Assembly (NCBI RefSeq): GCF_009765705.1
Contig: NZ_LMUX01000008.1
Span: 145,149-209,148 of the forward strand
Length of the DNA stretch: 64,000 nt
Direction of reading: 5' to 3'
From: Burkholderia sp. L27(2015)
GTDB lineage: Bacteria > Pseudomonadota > Gammaproteobacteria > Burkholderiales > Burkholderiaceae
Below, piece after piece: positions 25,264-36,486 of this stretch (the first letter of the stretch is position 1; the number at the start of each line of letters is the position of its first letter). A program made the position numbers and the translations under genes. Under the pieces are notes generated by a model, which was given only the letters and a program-made list of their open reading frames with translations, was not told the origin of the DNA and searched no databases.

Positions 25264-25518
25264 CTGCACGGCGCACAGCTTCAAAACCCCTACCCCCCCT
25301 ACCCTGTGCAATCGCGGCAGTTGGCACAAAACACCCCCACTTTGGCGCAATTCGCCCCCGTCTTTCACCCAGCTTCGCGCAAGCTCATCCGATAATTCTC
25401 TAGCCCGTAAAAGTGGACTTCAATCATCGAAGCCCCAACCACGCCGCATGGCAACGATCCCGAAACCTTAAGAAAGCGACAAGGACCGTTCAATCAATAA
25501 CGATCGCTCATATCACCC

Positions 25519-25788
25519 ATGGAAATCCTACTGCTTGTGCTTGCTGTTGGTTTAATCCTGCTGGGGGCATTCACGACATACATCATCGCGTCCGAGATCC
25601 CACAAAAAATTCTCGAGCATATGCAGCGCAACGGCCGCTATACAGGACTCGGCGAACAATCCTCCAACATGGAGTCTGCTCGCCGTACTGAGCTGCCCAC
25701 ACGGATGCGCACGCAGCCCTCCCCCCTCACGCATAGTATTCGTCGGGTAAAAGCATATCTTCGAAGAACGCCCCGAACTCGCCCTTAG
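25519..25788 (+). CDS. Possible small membrane protein
   Basis: 89 residues. It opens with a strongly hydrophobic segment (MEILLLVLAVGLILLGAFTT) followed by an amphipathic IPQKILEHMQRNGRYTG. The last 20 residues are basic and overlap the 3' end of the convergent M24 gene by 62 bp. There is no clear ribosome-binding site and no family that I recognise. It may be genuine or chance; the N-terminal half looks more protein-like than the rest. Confidence 0.35.
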   Translation: MEILLLVLAVGLILLGAFTTYIIASEIPQKILEHMQRNGRYTGLGEQSSNMESARRTELPTRMRTQPSPLTHSIRRVKAYLRRTPRTRP

Positions 25789-26413
25789 GATCACGGATAT
25801 GAATTTCCAGAATCCAACGCATGGCAGCGGGGCTTGCATCGAAATCAGCAAGCGAACCCGTATGAATCGCCGCATGCGGGAAATCAGAGACCCTGTGCCC
25901 CGGAAGATCGAAGTTCAGATGCCAGCCCATTTCGCGAGCCGCCTTATCGGCGAACTCATATAGCTTCTTGCCGCTCAGCTTCTGCGTATTCCAAACAGAC
26001 CGAACTTCATGAAACAGCCGTTCCGCATCCCGAGCGCACCGTGCATATTCGGCATGTTCACCCACAATAAAAGACGCCCCGCCGTCCCCTTCCCACGCAT
26101 CCACGCGCGGAGCGATATCCAGGAAGAAAATATCGTTTTCCTTGAGAACAACCCCCGGCACCGACGCTTGCTTCATCGGTTTAATCGTATTGATACCGAA
26201 CCGGACACGGGTCGGGTGCCAGCTCAGTGCCAGCCCGGCATCAGTCATTGTTTGACGCGCCAAAGCCACGGCGTCTTCCTCTACCATCCCGGGCTTGATA
26301 AGCGCTGAGATGTCCCTTATAGCCTGACGCGTTTTCTGGCGTGCGAGCAACATACCGTCAACCGAGAACGCGGGACCGACTCTTTCAGCGGCCGATGTAG
26401 CAGCGTTAACCAT
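25727..26413 (-). CDS. M24 (creatinase/aminopeptidase P fold) family protein
   Basis: 228 residues from the ATG at 26413, preceded by TTTGGAGAATTAC. Metal-ligand candidates in order: Asp in FFLDIAPRVDAWEGDGG (two Asp), His in LPGHRVSDFPHAAIH, Glu in RWILEIHIRD and Glu in GAFFEDMLLP. The set matches the pita-bread fold, which binds two metals in aminopeptidases and none in creatinase-like hydrolases. It is smaller than aminopeptidase P because the N-terminal domain is missing, like methionine aminopeptidase in size. Divergent from the small ORF and GlxA gene at 26470. Confidence 0.85.
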   Translation of the reverse strand: MVNAATSAAERVGPAFSVDGMLLARQKTRQAIRDISALIKPGMVEEDAVALARQTMTDAGLALSWHPTRVRFGINTIKPMKQASVPGVVLKENDIFFLDIAPRVDAWEGDGGASFIVGEHAEYARCARDAERLFHEVRSVWNTQKLSGKKLYEFADKAAREMGWHLNFDLPGHRVSDFPHAAIHTGSLADFDASPAAMRWILEIHIRDPKGEFGAFFEDMLLPDEYYA

Positions 26414-26469
26414 TTTGTAATTCTCCAAATACAGCTCCGCAAAATGCCGAACTGTGACTAGGAGGAATT

Positions 26470-26727
26470 ATGAAAACTCCCGCTCCGGAATGCTGTGCTG
26501 ATGTAGTCAAGAAACCGCCACTATGGGCGCGTTTCAAGCCACACGCGACTAAGCCGGAACCGAATTCGAAAGGGGGAAGACCTTTAGCATTCGTCTTCTG
26601 CCAAACAGACGTCGTTTACGGACACCACCTCGCCCGCATACGCACGACCGACTTTGTTCCGATAACGTTAGCGGCGAACGTGATTTTTCCCGCTAACCGA
26701 AGTGAGAACACTGCAACGTATCTATGA
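26470..26727 (+). CDS. Small ORF translationally coupled to a GlxA-type regulator
   Basis: 85 residues with no recognised domain. It starts with a near-ideal ribosome site (TAGGAGGAATT then ATG), and its stop overlaps the start of the next gene as ATGA (26724-26727). Composition is polar with several Pro and Cys near the N-terminus (MKTPAPECCADVVKKPPLW). The signals suggest it is translated and couples translation into the regulator gene. It could be a leader peptide or a small partner protein. Confidence 0.55.
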   Translation: MKTPAPECCADVVKKPPLWARFKPHATKPEPNSKGGRPLAFVFCQTDVVYGHHLARIRTTDFVPITLAANVIFPANRSENTATYL

Positions 26728-27719
26728 CTAAAGTCGCCATCCTCGCCTTCTCAGGCGCGCAATCTCTGGATATCGTCGGGCCGATGGACGTATTCTCGGA
26801 AGCGAACCGGTTCCTGCTTCCTGAATCCCATTACCAGCTCGAAATACTCGGAATCGAACACGGACCGCTGCGGTGCTCAAACGGCATCAGCATTACTGCA
26901 GACCGACATTACAGCGAAGTCGAAGACGCATTCGATCTGCTACTGGTAGCGGGCGGCCCTGAACTCGTCCAACAGGAATTCAGCGAAGAGCTCTACGCAT
27001 GGCTGCGCCGGGCAACCGCGAAAGCCCGAAACTATGGTTCCATTTGCAGCGGCGCATTCATCCTGGCACGCGCGGGCCTGCTCGACGCAAAGACAGCGAC
27101 TACGCACTGGAATTACGCCGACGCCCTCGCCTCGTTTTGCCCTACCGCCCACATCGAGGCAGACCGCTTATACATTCAGGACGGCCGCCTCTATACCTCC
27201 GCAGGGGTAACCGCGGGTATCGATCTATCCCTCTACTTGCTGACTCAGGAAAAAGGACCCGAAGTCGCATTGAACGTCGCCAAGCGGCTGGTCGTGTTCA
27301 TGCAGCGAGCTGGAGGCCAGTCGCAATTCAGCCCTTACCTAACCCCTTATGCCGAGCCGCATTCTCCGGTCGCGCAGGTTCAACAATACGTGCTGGCAAA
27401 CCTCACCGAGGATCTATCTGTCAAAGTTCTTGCCGGCGTTGCGAATATGAGCGTTCGCAACTTTGCGCGCATGTTCGCCCGAGACGCCAAAGTTTCGCCG
27501 GCTGAGTTCGTCGAAGGTGCCCGCATGGACGCCGCCCGTGTGAAGCTCGAGCGCACGACAACGCCCTTGAAAACCATCGCCTACGAGTGCGGATTCAACG
27601 ACGCGCATCGCATGCGTAGTGTCTTCCAGCGTCGGTTTGGTGTATCTCCACAGCAATACCGTCACAGCTTCGGAACGGCGCATTTCGGCGTAGAATCCAC
27701 TGTCCGAGCGGGCATGTGA
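26724..27719 (+). CDS. GlxA-type AraC-family regulator (DJ-1/PfpI + HTH)
   Basis: 331 residues. The N-terminal DJ-1/PfpI domain shows LAFSGAQSLDIVGPMDVFSE and the nucleophile-elbow GSICSGAFILARAGLLD with its Cys. The AraC-type C-terminus contains DLSVKVLAGVANMSVRNFAR and TPLKTIAYECGFNDAHRMRS, ending FGVSPQQYRHSF. Coupled to the small ORF upstream and divergent from the M24 gene, which is a candidate target; the DHA2 exporter 100 bp downstream is another. Confidence 0.9.
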   Translation: MTKVAILAFSGAQSLDIVGPMDVFSEANRFLLPESHYQLEILGIEHGPLRCSNGISITADRHYSEVEDAFDLLLVAGGPELVQQEFSEELYAWLRRATAKARNYGSICSGAFILARAGLLDAKTATTHWNYADALASFCPTAHIEADRLYIQDGRLYTSAGVTAGIDLSLYLLTQEKGPEVALNVAKRLVVFMQRAGGQSQFSPYLTPYAEPHSPVAQVQQYVLANLTEDLSVKVLAGVANMSVRNFARMFARDAKVSPAEFVEGARMDAARVKLERTTTPLKTIAYECGFNDAHRMRSVFQRRFGVSPQQYRHSFGTAHFGVESTVRAGM

Positions 27720-27822
27720 CGTGATCAAAACACGCCTTTGGCATATGGCATCAAGGCCCTCGCCATAGAACCCTTAGTCACTGTCCCGCTTATTGTGTAG
27801 CCAAAGTCCTACTCCTGCGACC

Positions 27823-29226
27823 ATGTCTGATCTGACCGAGCGAAACAGTAAGGAATCGTTTTGGATAGTGGTCATCGTAGCGACAGCGTTCTTCATGGAG
27901 AATCTGGACAGCACCATCATCGCCACCGCATTGCCGCAGATGGCGCGCTCGTTCGGTGTGGGGGCCTCGTCGCTAAGCATAGGCATGTCGGCCTACATGG
28001 TAACGCTGGCGCTGTTTATCCCTGTGAGCGGCTGGATCGCTGATCGATGTGGGGCACGCGCAGTTTTCGGCGTGGCGATCGCCATTTTCACGCTGGGCTC
28101 GGCACTGTGCGGCCTGACTTCCGATGCAACGATGTTCACGATCGCCCGCGTCCTCCAGGGAATCGGCGGCGCTGCCATGGTGCCGGTTGGACGGCTGCTG
28201 GTCCTGCGCAGCACGCCCAAGCGAGATCTGATTCAGGCGCTAGCCACCGTCACCTTGCCCGGTTTGACCGCAACGGTCATCGGGCCACCGCTAGGTGGGT
28301 TCATTACGACCTTCGCCTCGTGGCGATGGATATTCCTCCTGAATCTGCCGCTGGGTCTGCTGGGCATACTATTGGTCGCGACCGTAGTGCCGTATTTCGC
28401 AGCGCAGGACTCTCGCCGGTTCGACTGGCTCGGGTTTTTCCTGAGCGGTGCATCGCTAGGCAGCCTGTTGGCCGGCGCCGAATTGTTAGGTCGAGACCCT
28501 GGCAGCGCTGCGATCGGTCTAGCCTTGTTTGCCATCAGCGTAGTGTTCGGCTATTTATTATTTCGCCACGCACGCAGACATCGCAGCCCGTTGATCGATT
28601 ACTCGGTATTGCGGTTCCCGACGTTTTCCGTCACCGTCATCAGCGGCTCCATGACGCGGGTGGCCATCGGCGCGGTGCCGTTTCTGATTCCTCTATTGCT
28701 GCAGGCTAGCTTCGGCATGAGTGCATTCAAGGCCGGCGTGTTGTTCTTGGCTTTCGCTGCGGGCACGGTGGGGATCAGGGCCGTCACCACTCGCATCGTC
28801 AAACGCTTTGGTTTTCGCAGCACCATGACGGCGAACGCGATCGCTGTCTCGCTCACCCTAGCCTGTTGCGCCATCCTATCGAGTGGCTCTTCACCGATTC
28901 TGATCTTCTTCGTGCTGTTCCTCGGTGGGATGGCCCGTTCCATGCAATTCGCGTGTCTGAACTCACTGGCTTTTGCGGATATCGAACCGGGGCAGATGAG
29001 TTCGGCCAGTACGCTCTATAGCACGATACAGCAGGCAGCGATGGGCATGGGCATCGCGATGGGCGCGCTGGCGCTCCAATGGGCAGGACGCTTAAACGCA
29101 GGTATGTCGCGATATGCCGTGTCGAATTTCAGAATGGCGTTTTTGTTCATCGCCGTCATCGCCTTCGTCTCGGCCTTTGGTTACGCAAACTTGCCGCAGG
29201 GAGCCGGCGACAAGCTTCGTGTTTGA
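27823..29226 (+). CDS. MFS drug exporter, DHA2 (14-TM EmrB/QacA) family
   Basis: 467 residues from the ATG at 27823; an in-frame TTG 10 codons upstream is less likely. TM1 carries FFMENLDSTIIATALPQMAR, the DHA2 signature, and motif A is GWIADRCGARAVFG. Motif C in TM5 appears as LPGLTATVIGPPLGGFI. About 14 hydrophobic segments can be counted. The family expels hydrophobic drugs or dyes with proton antiport, with no outer-membrane partner encoded nearby. It follows the GlxA-type regulator on the same strand after 103 bp. Confidence 0.88.
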   Translation: MSDLTERNSKESFWIVVIVATAFFMENLDSTIIATALPQMARSFGVGASSLSIGMSAYMVTLALFIPVSGWIADRCGARAVFGVAIAIFTLGSALCGLTSDATMFTIARVLQGIGGAAMVPVGRLLVLRSTPKRDLIQALATVTLPGLTATVIGPPLGGFITTFASWRWIFLLNLPLGLLGILLVATVVPYFAAQDSRRFDWLGFFLSGASLGSLLAGAELLGRDPGSAAIGLALFAISVVFGYLLFRHARRHRSPLIDYSVLRFPTFSVTVISGSMTRVAIGAVPFLIPLLLQASFGMSAFKAGVLFLAFAAGTVGIRAVTTRIVKRFGFRSTMTANAIAVSLTLACCAILSSGSSPILIFFVLFLGGMARSMQFACLNSLAFADIEPGQMSSASTLYSTIQQAAMGMGIAMGALALQWAGRLNAGMSRYAVSNFRMAFLFIAVIAFVSAFGYANLPQGAGDKLRV

Positions 29227-29255
29227 GACCAAGAGCCTCGCAAGAGACGGGCGCC

Positions 29256-29957
29256 TTAGGGGTTCAAGCCCGCCAGCCGGTAGCCGACTTGAAGTTCCGT
29301 GATGAAATGGCGCGGCTGGGTCGGATCATCCTCGAGCTTTTGACGCAGGTTGCCCATATAAACCCGCAGATACTGCGGTCGATTGCCATACCCGGGCCCC
29401 CAGACATCCACCAGCAACTGGCGATGCGTGATAACTTTTCCGTAACCGCGGATCAAAGCCGTCAGTAAGCGAAATTCGATCGGTGTTAAATGAACCATCG
29501 CGTCCCCACGCTTTACCTCATAGGTGGCGAGATCGACTTGAACCTCGCCGAACCGTACAACCGAAGACGCCTCCCCTCCAGTGGTCACCAGGGCCGCGCG
29601 ACGCAGTTGCGCACGAACGCGGGCGATCAGCTCCGGTACGCCGAACGGTTTGGTCAGATAGTCGTCCGCACCGACATTCAACGCGGCGACCTTCTCAGAT
29701 TCCCGGTCGCGAGCTGACAATACCAGCACAGGTACGGACGACCAGACCCGTAGCTCTTCAATCAATATTTTCCCATCGTCATCGGGCAAGCCCAGATCGA
29801 CGATCACCAAGTCCGGCTGACGGGTGCTGGCTTCGATCCGCGCCTCGGCCGCGGTGGCGGCTACAAACACGGTCATGCCTTCGCGCTCAAGCGACAGACG
29901 CACAAAGCGGCGGATGTCCGCCTCGTCTTCAACGATCAGAATGCGCGATTTGCTCAT
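29256..29957 (-). CDS. kdpE: Response regulator of potassium uptake, KdpE
   Basis: 233 residues, OmpR/PhoB type. The receiver domain has LIVEDEADIRRFVR, phospho-acceptor Asp54 in VIVDLGLPDDDG and Lys in YLTKPFGVPELIARVR. The C-terminal winged helix includes LTPIEFRLLTALIRGYGKVI. It is last in the minus-strand kdp operon, and its ATG overlaps the kdpD stop (ATGA at 29954-29957). It would activate the operon under potassium limitation. Confidence 0.95.
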   Translation of the reverse strand: MSKSRILIVEDEADIRRFVRLSLEREGMTVFVAATAAEARIEASTRQPDLVIVDLGLPDDDGKILIEELRVWSSVPVLVLSARDRESEKVAALNVGADDYLTKPFGVPELIARVRAQLRRAALVTTGGEASSVVRFGEVQVDLATYEVKRGDAMVHLTPIEFRLLTALIRGYGKVITHRQLLVDVWGPGYGNRPQYLRVYMGNLRQKLEDDPTQPRHFITELQVGYRLAGLNP

Positions 29958-31498
29958 ACCGCAGTCTCCGTTTCAATCGTGGGCGCTGGGGCCAGCGGCA
30001 ACGCGATTTCAAAGCTTGCGCCATGCGGCAAAAGCGGCGCTGCACAAATGGTGCCGCCGTGCGCGGCAACAATGGTGCGGCATAACGCCAGCCCAAGACC
30101 CACGCCGGTGATGGTCGATTCGCTCTCCCCGCGCGTGAATGCCTCGAACAACTGCTCGTGGTCGCGCTTGGGCAGGCCGGGCCCATTATCTTCAATAAAT
30201 AGACGCATGATGCTTCCCGATGCTTGGGCACGAACCGAAATGGTCGAGCCCCGTGGCGTGTATTTAGCGGCGTTATCGAGCAGATTCACCAGCACCCTCT
30301 CGAAAGCGATCGCATCGACTTCGACCAGCGGCAGGTCAGCAGGTAATTGCGTACGCACGGTGTGATCGGCAAGCACGTTGCCAACTCTGGCAAGTGCGCT
30401 GCCGACTATTTCGTCCAACGCGTTCCACTCCTTGTTAAGCCTGACGCCTTCGCTCTGAATGCGCGCCAGATCGAGCAGGTTGGTCACCAGACGATGCAAT
30501 CCCTCAGACTGCAAACGAATACCGCGTGACACCGCAACACGATCGGCGCTCGGCAGGTCAGTGGTCTCCAAGGTTTCGGCCAGACCTCGAATGGCCGTAA
30601 GCGGCGTTTTCAGATCGTGCGAGACCGACGACAGCAGCGCGTTGCGCAGCCGCTCGCCTTCCATCCGCACGAGGGTATCTTGCGCTATTTCGACAAAATG
30701 GGTGCGCTCGAGCGCCAGCGCAATCAACGAGCAGCAAGAGTCCAACAGGCGGCGGTCATCAGGCTCGAGCGTCAGGGTTCCGTCATCAGTCAGCAGAACG
30801 AGCACGCCGCGTGTACGCATCGGCGCATTCAGCGGCAGATAGAGCGCTGCCGCCCCGGCAAGCGTCTGAGTGCCGGCACCGGCAGGTTGGACGTGGTCGT
30901 ACACCCACTGCGCGACAGAAAGGTCGGCGAAATCGCCGCGGTAGGTCAATACCAAGCGCTCGGCCCCGTCCGGCAAAACAAGCGCCACACGTGCCGCGAA
31001 CATCGGCGCAATGGTTTGCGCGCAGATCTCGGCGATCTGGTCGATCTCGATCGCACCGGACAGGTCGCGCGCAACCCGCGCCACGGCGCTCGCGTGTTGC
31101 TCTCCAGCGGTCGCCGCTTTGGCCTTGCTGCGCAATTGCGCAGCAAGCTGGCCCGTGACCAATGCAACGATCAGGATCAGCACAAAGGTAAACAGGTATT
31201 GGGTATCGGAAACAGCGAATGAAAAGCGCGGCGGCACAAAGAAGAAATCGAAACTCGCCACGCTGAGCAACGCCGTCAGCGCACCGGCAACCCGTCCGAA
31301 ACGCAACGCGACCAGGATGACCGTCAATAGGAATAGCGTAACGACATTGGCCAGATCAAAAACACGCAGCAGAAAACTGGCGATTAGCGTCGTTACCGCA
31401 CACGCGAGTATGGAGAGGGCAAGTTGCCAGCCAAGCGAGCGTGCTGAACGTTGCAGCAGGCGCTCGCGCGTGGGCCGTACCGGGCGGATTTCTTTCAC
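29954..31498 (-). CDS. kdpD: KdpD-type sensor histidine kinase lacking the N-terminal sensor half
   Basis: 514 residues against roughly 900 for a complete KdpD. It starts (GTG at 31498) just before the four-helix DUF4118 membrane module (LGWQLALSILACAVTTLIAS to ILIVALVTGQLAAQL), then a GAF domain (about 130-265). The dimerisation domain has His294 in SSVSHDLKTPLTAIRG, and the ATPase domain has LLDNAAKYTPRG, EDNGPGLP and GVGLGLALC. The cytoplasmic KdpD domain with its Walker motif and the universal-stress-like domain are missing. In-frame stops just upstream of the start rule out an overlooked extension. Kinase function looks intact; sensing must differ. Confidence 0.92.
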   Translation of the reverse strand: MKEIRPVRPTRERLLQRSARSLGWQLALSILACAVTTLIASFLLRVFDLANVVTLFLLTVILVALRFGRVAGALTALLSVASFDFFFVPPRFSFAVSDTQYLFTFVLILIVALVTGQLAAQLRSKAKAATAGEQHASAVARVARDLSGAIEIDQIAEICAQTIAPMFAARVALVLPDGAERLVLTYRGDFADLSVAQWVYDHVQPAGAGTQTLAGAAALYLPLNAPMRTRGVLVLLTDDGTLTLEPDDRRLLDSCCSLIALALERTHFVEIAQDTLVRMEGERLRNALLSSVSHDLKTPLTAIRGLAETLETTDLPSADRVAVSRGIRLQSEGLHRLVTNLLDLARIQSEGVRLNKEWNALDEIVGSALARVGNVLADHTVRTQLPADLPLVEVDAIAFERVLVNLLDNAAKYTPRGSTISVRAQASGSIMRLFIEDNGPGLPKRDHEQLFEAFTRGESESTITGVGLGLALCRTIVAAHGGTICAAPLLPHGASFEIALPLAPAPTIETETAV

Positions 31499-31577
31499 GA
31501 TGAACTATCACTGCCGTTGAGCGTTGCGGTGTGGAGGGCCATCGCAAGCGCCCTATCCACCTCACAAAAAAGCCATC

Positions 31578-33662
<2,085 letters not shown>

Positions 33663-33675
33663 ACTAGTCTCTCGA

Positions 33676-34347
33676 TTACTGAGCAGCAGGTCGTTGGGCC
33701 ACCAACGCGTCCAGCGCGAGGTTAAGCTGCAACACATTCACACGGGGGTCGCCCAGGACCGCCAACTGGCGCGGTGTCGACTGCTCGTCGACGAGCGTCT
33801 GCACCCGTGCTTCGGACAAGCCGCGCGCCTGCGCCACACGCTTCACCTGCTCCATCGCATTGGCCAGCGAGATGTCGGGATCCAGGCCGGACGCCGAAGC
33901 TGTCACGGCGTCCACCGGCACCAACGCAGTCGGGCTCAGGTGATTCTCGTTGCGATAGGCCAGCGCGCGCGCGGTGACCTCGGCTATCAATTTCTTGTTG
34001 GTCGGGCCGTAGTTACTGCCGGCACTGAGTGCCGCGTTGTACGGCTGCGCGACTGTCTGGCTCGCGTTGGCCGGATCAGTACCTTGAGTCTCACTCGGAC
34101 GCGGATGAAAATAATCCGGCTTGGTGAAATTCTGGCCGATCACGGCCGACCCCACTGTCGTGCCCTCGCGTACGATCAGGCTGCCATGCGCCTGCGTTGG
34201 AAATAGCACTTGTGCCACCCCGGTAGTCGCCATCGGATATCCGAGGCCGGTTACCAGCATGAACAGAATGGCCGAGACAACTGCCGGGCGTGTCAGGCCC
34301 TGGAATACCTTCGCGCCAGGCGCCGTCGGTTGATTTACTGCTGTCAT
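33676..34347 (-). CDS. kdpC: Potassium-transporting ATPase subunit KdpC
   Basis: 223 residues from the ATG at 34347, preceded by TAAGGAGTTTGTC. One N-terminal membrane helix ([20 protein letters not shown]), then the periplasmic domain with [44 protein letters not shown]-like [16 protein letters not shown] and the closing [20 protein letters not shown]. KdpC is thought to stabilise the complex and aid potassium or ATP binding. Placed directly after kdpA (10-bp gap) and before kdpB. Confidence 0.96.
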   Translation of the reverse strand: MTAVNQPTAPGAKVFQGLTRPAVVSAILFMLVTGLGYPMATTGVAQVLFPTQAHGSLIVREGTTVGSAVIGQNFTKPDYFHPRPSETQGTDPANASQTVAQPYNAALSAGSNYGPTNKKLIAEVTARALAYRNENHLSPTALVPVDAVTASASGLDPDISLANAMEQVKRVAQARGLSEARVQTLVDEQSTPRQLAVLGDPRVNVLQLNLALDALVAQRPAAQ

Positions 34348-34357
34348 GACAAACTCC

Positions 34358-36061
34358 TTAGAACACATGGCCGCTGGCCATCAGCAATTGTTCGACGATG
34401 GGGCCCAGCGCGAGCGCCGGGAAGAAGGTCAGGCCGCCCACCAGCAACACCACGAAGACCAGCAGACCGGTAAAGAGCGGCGTAGCGGTGGGTAGCGTTC
34501 CCGGACCCTCCGGCACACTCTTCTTCGCAGCCAGCACACCGGCTACGGCGAGCATCGGCAGCAGAGTGAAGAACCGGCCGAACAACATCGCCAGACCGAT
34601 GGTGGTGTTGAAGAATGGCGTGTTGGTGCTCAGCCCTCCGAATGCCGATCCGTTATTAGCGGTGGCGGAGGTGTAGGCGTACAGCACTTCGCTGAACCCA
34701 TGTGGGCCGGAATTGTTGAGCGCGTCGGACGTCCCTGGCCAACAGATCGCGAGCGCCGTGAAAGCCAGGATACAAAGCGGGTGAGCCAGCACCGCCAGCA
34801 TCACGAACTTCATTTCGCGCGCTTCGATCTTCTTACCGAGAAACTCCGGGGTACGCCCTATCATCATGCCCACCAGGAACACCGTCAGGATCGCGAATGT
34901 CACCAGGTTGATGAAACCGACGCCATCACCGCCGAACACGTCGTTCAGCATCATTTCCGACAGCGGCACAAGACCACCGAGCGGCATCAACGAATCGTGC
35001 ATCGCATTGACCGAGCCGGTCGTGGCTGCCGTGGTAATGGCGACAAACAGGCTGGTTTGGCCGATACCGAAGCGCAGTTCCTTGCCTTCCATATTGCCGC
35101 CCGCTTGCAGCGCGCTTTGCTGCTGATCAACCCCGAGAGGCGTCATCAGTGGATTACCGTGTTGCTCGGCGGTATAGACAAGGGCGAGGAAACCCACCAG
35201 CATCACCATGAAAACGGCGAAGAAACACCAGCCTTGGCGACGTCGCGCCAGCATGCTGCCAAATGCATAGGTCAGCGCGCCGGGGATCAGCAACATGCTC
35301 AGCATGTGCAAGGTGTTGGTCAGCGGTGTCGGGTTCTCGAAGGGATGAGCGGCGTTCATACCGAAAAAGCCGCCACCATCGGTGCCGATATGCTTGATCG
35401 ACTCCAAGCTCGCCACAGGGCCCATTAAGATATGCTGCTTCAGCCCTTCGAGCGTCGTGGCAACCGTTTCACTGGTGAACGTTTGCGGCATGCCCTGCCA
35501 CACAAATACCAGTGCGAGGAAAAAGCATACGGGCAACAGCACGCGATAGATGATGCGTGTGAAGTCGACCCAGTAGTTGCCGATATCGAGCGCATTCTTG
35601 CGGCTCAATCCGCGGATAAAGCCCGCGCACGCGGCTATGCCGGTGGCGGCACTGACCACCATCAAAAACGTGATCGCCGCCATCTGCGAGAAGTTGGAAA
35701 GACTCGATTCGCCTGAGTACGACTGCCAGTTGGTGTTGGTGACAAACGAGGCGGCCGTGTTGAATGCGAGGTCCGGAGTCTGCGCGGCACGTTGCAAGGA
35801 ATCGAAAGGCAACCACCCCTGTATGCGCAGCAGCATATAGCCGAGCAGCATCATGGCGGCGTTGCTAAGCAGCAAGGCCATGCCATAGCGCTGCCATGAC
35901 ATTTTTTCCGCCGGGTTCACGCCCAGCGCGGCATAGGTCCAGCGTTCCGGAGCGCCGTGATACGCGCCGGTCAGTACCCGTGTCAGCCATTTCCCCATGA
36001 CGACAGCGAGGCCCGTTAAAACGAGGAGTATGAGTACAAATTGAGCAATATCGTTGACCAT
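34358..36061 (-). CDS. kdpA: Potassium-transporting ATPase channel-like subunit KdpA
   Basis: 567 residues from the ATG at 36061 ([15 protein letters not shown]); the frame stays open further upstream through the microprotein region. Multiple membrane helices and four pore-loop regions are visible: [55 protein letters not shown] and [19 protein letters not shown]. The glycines of the selectivity filter are present in each. Complete and in normal length. Preceded by two tiny membrane ORFs, followed by kdpC. Confidence 0.97.
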   Translation of the reverse strand: MVNDIAQFVLILLVLTGLAVVMGKWLTRVLTGAYHGAPERWTYAALGVNPAEKMSWQRYGMALLLSNAAMMLLGYMLLRIQGWLPFDSLQRAAQTPDLAFNTAASFVTNTNWQSYSGESSLSNFSQMAAITFLMVVSAATGIAACAGFIRGLSRKNALDIGNYWVDFTRIIYRVLLPVCFFLALVFVWQGMPQTFTSETVATTLEGLKQHILMGPVASLESIKHIGTDGGGFFGMNAAHPFENPTPLTNTLHMLSMLLIPGALTYAFGSMLARRRQGWCFFAVFMVMLVGFLALVYTAEQHGNPLMTPLGVDQQQSALQAGGNMEGKELRFGIGQTSLFVAITTAATTGSVNAMHDSLMPLGGLVPLSEMMLNDVFGGDGVGFINLVTFAILTVFLVGMMIGRTPEFLGKKIEAREMKFVMLAVLAHPLCILAFTALAICWPGTSDALNNSGPHGFSEVLYAYTSATANNGSAFGGLSTNTPFFNTTIGLAMLFGRFFTLLPMLAVAGVLAAKKSVPEGPGTLPTATPLFTGLLVFVVLLVGGLTFFPALALGPIVEQLLMASGHVF

Positions 36062-36072
36062 GTTGACGCCTT

Positions 36073-36156
36073 TCAGATCTTGCCCAGCGCAACGACAAAT
36101 GCGGCCGAGATAGTGAAGAAAACGAGTCCCACGACCAGGAAGGTCAGATCGTTCAT
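36073..36156 (-). CDS. 27-residue single-helix microprotein between kdpF and kdpA
   Basis: The frame starts at the ATG 36156 and ends TGA 36073-36075. It reads [20 protein letters not shown] followed by VVALGKI: one predicted membrane helix with a short charged start and a Gly-Lys end. It ends 11 bp before the kdpA start and follows kdpF by 47 bp. Similar tiny ORFs beside kdpF exist in other genomes as far as I recall, without an assigned role. A small accessory subunit of the Kdp complex is the obvious hypothesis. Confidence 0.6.
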   Translation of the reverse strand: MNDLTFLVVGLVFFTISAAFVVALGKI

Positions 36157-36203
36157 TAGAATTACCCGTGGTTGTTTTGAGTGGTATGCGGCGATGCGGA
36201 CGA

Positions 36204-36284
36204 TCAGAATCGTTCCGGCTTAACCAGCGCAAAAAGCAAATAGGCGAACAGCGCAGCGGCGCACAAACTGGCGAGCCAGATCAT
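36204..36284 (-). CDS. kdpF: Potassium-transporting ATPase small subunit KdpF
   Basis: 26 residues, ATG 36284 to TGA 36204-36206. The peptide begins [20 protein letters not shown] and closes VKPERF. It has one membrane helix and the Lys/Pro/Glu/Arg/Phe tail common in KdpF. KdpF stabilises the KdpABC complex in the inner membrane. It is the first gene of the operon; the 200 bp upstream (36285-36486) contain its promoter, and a TTTACG...TTAACG direct-repeat-like segment on the minus strand around 36460-36478 is a possible KdpE site. Confidence 0.85.
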   Translation of the reverse strand: MIWLASLCAAALFAYLLFALVKPERF

Positions 36285-36486
36285 GGCGTGCCCCTCGGAG
36301 CCTGTTGCGCACGCGCAATCACAAACGGTCCAGAGCGGGATTTACAGGGTGCGATCGAGAGATTCAAATTCGATGGCGGGTGCATGGTCAAACTCCTCTT
36401 TGAGAATGACCCGCAGTCTACGAAAATCGATATCAAGAGGGCGGTGAGTTCTGCCTCTCAACGTTAAGATCGCGTAAAGAACCCCT

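Noticed and set aside
25519-25788. Leader peptide or toxin role for the small hydrophobic ORF
   Set aside because: No ribosome site, no partner gene and overlap with the M24 gene; kept only as a low-confidence membrane protein.
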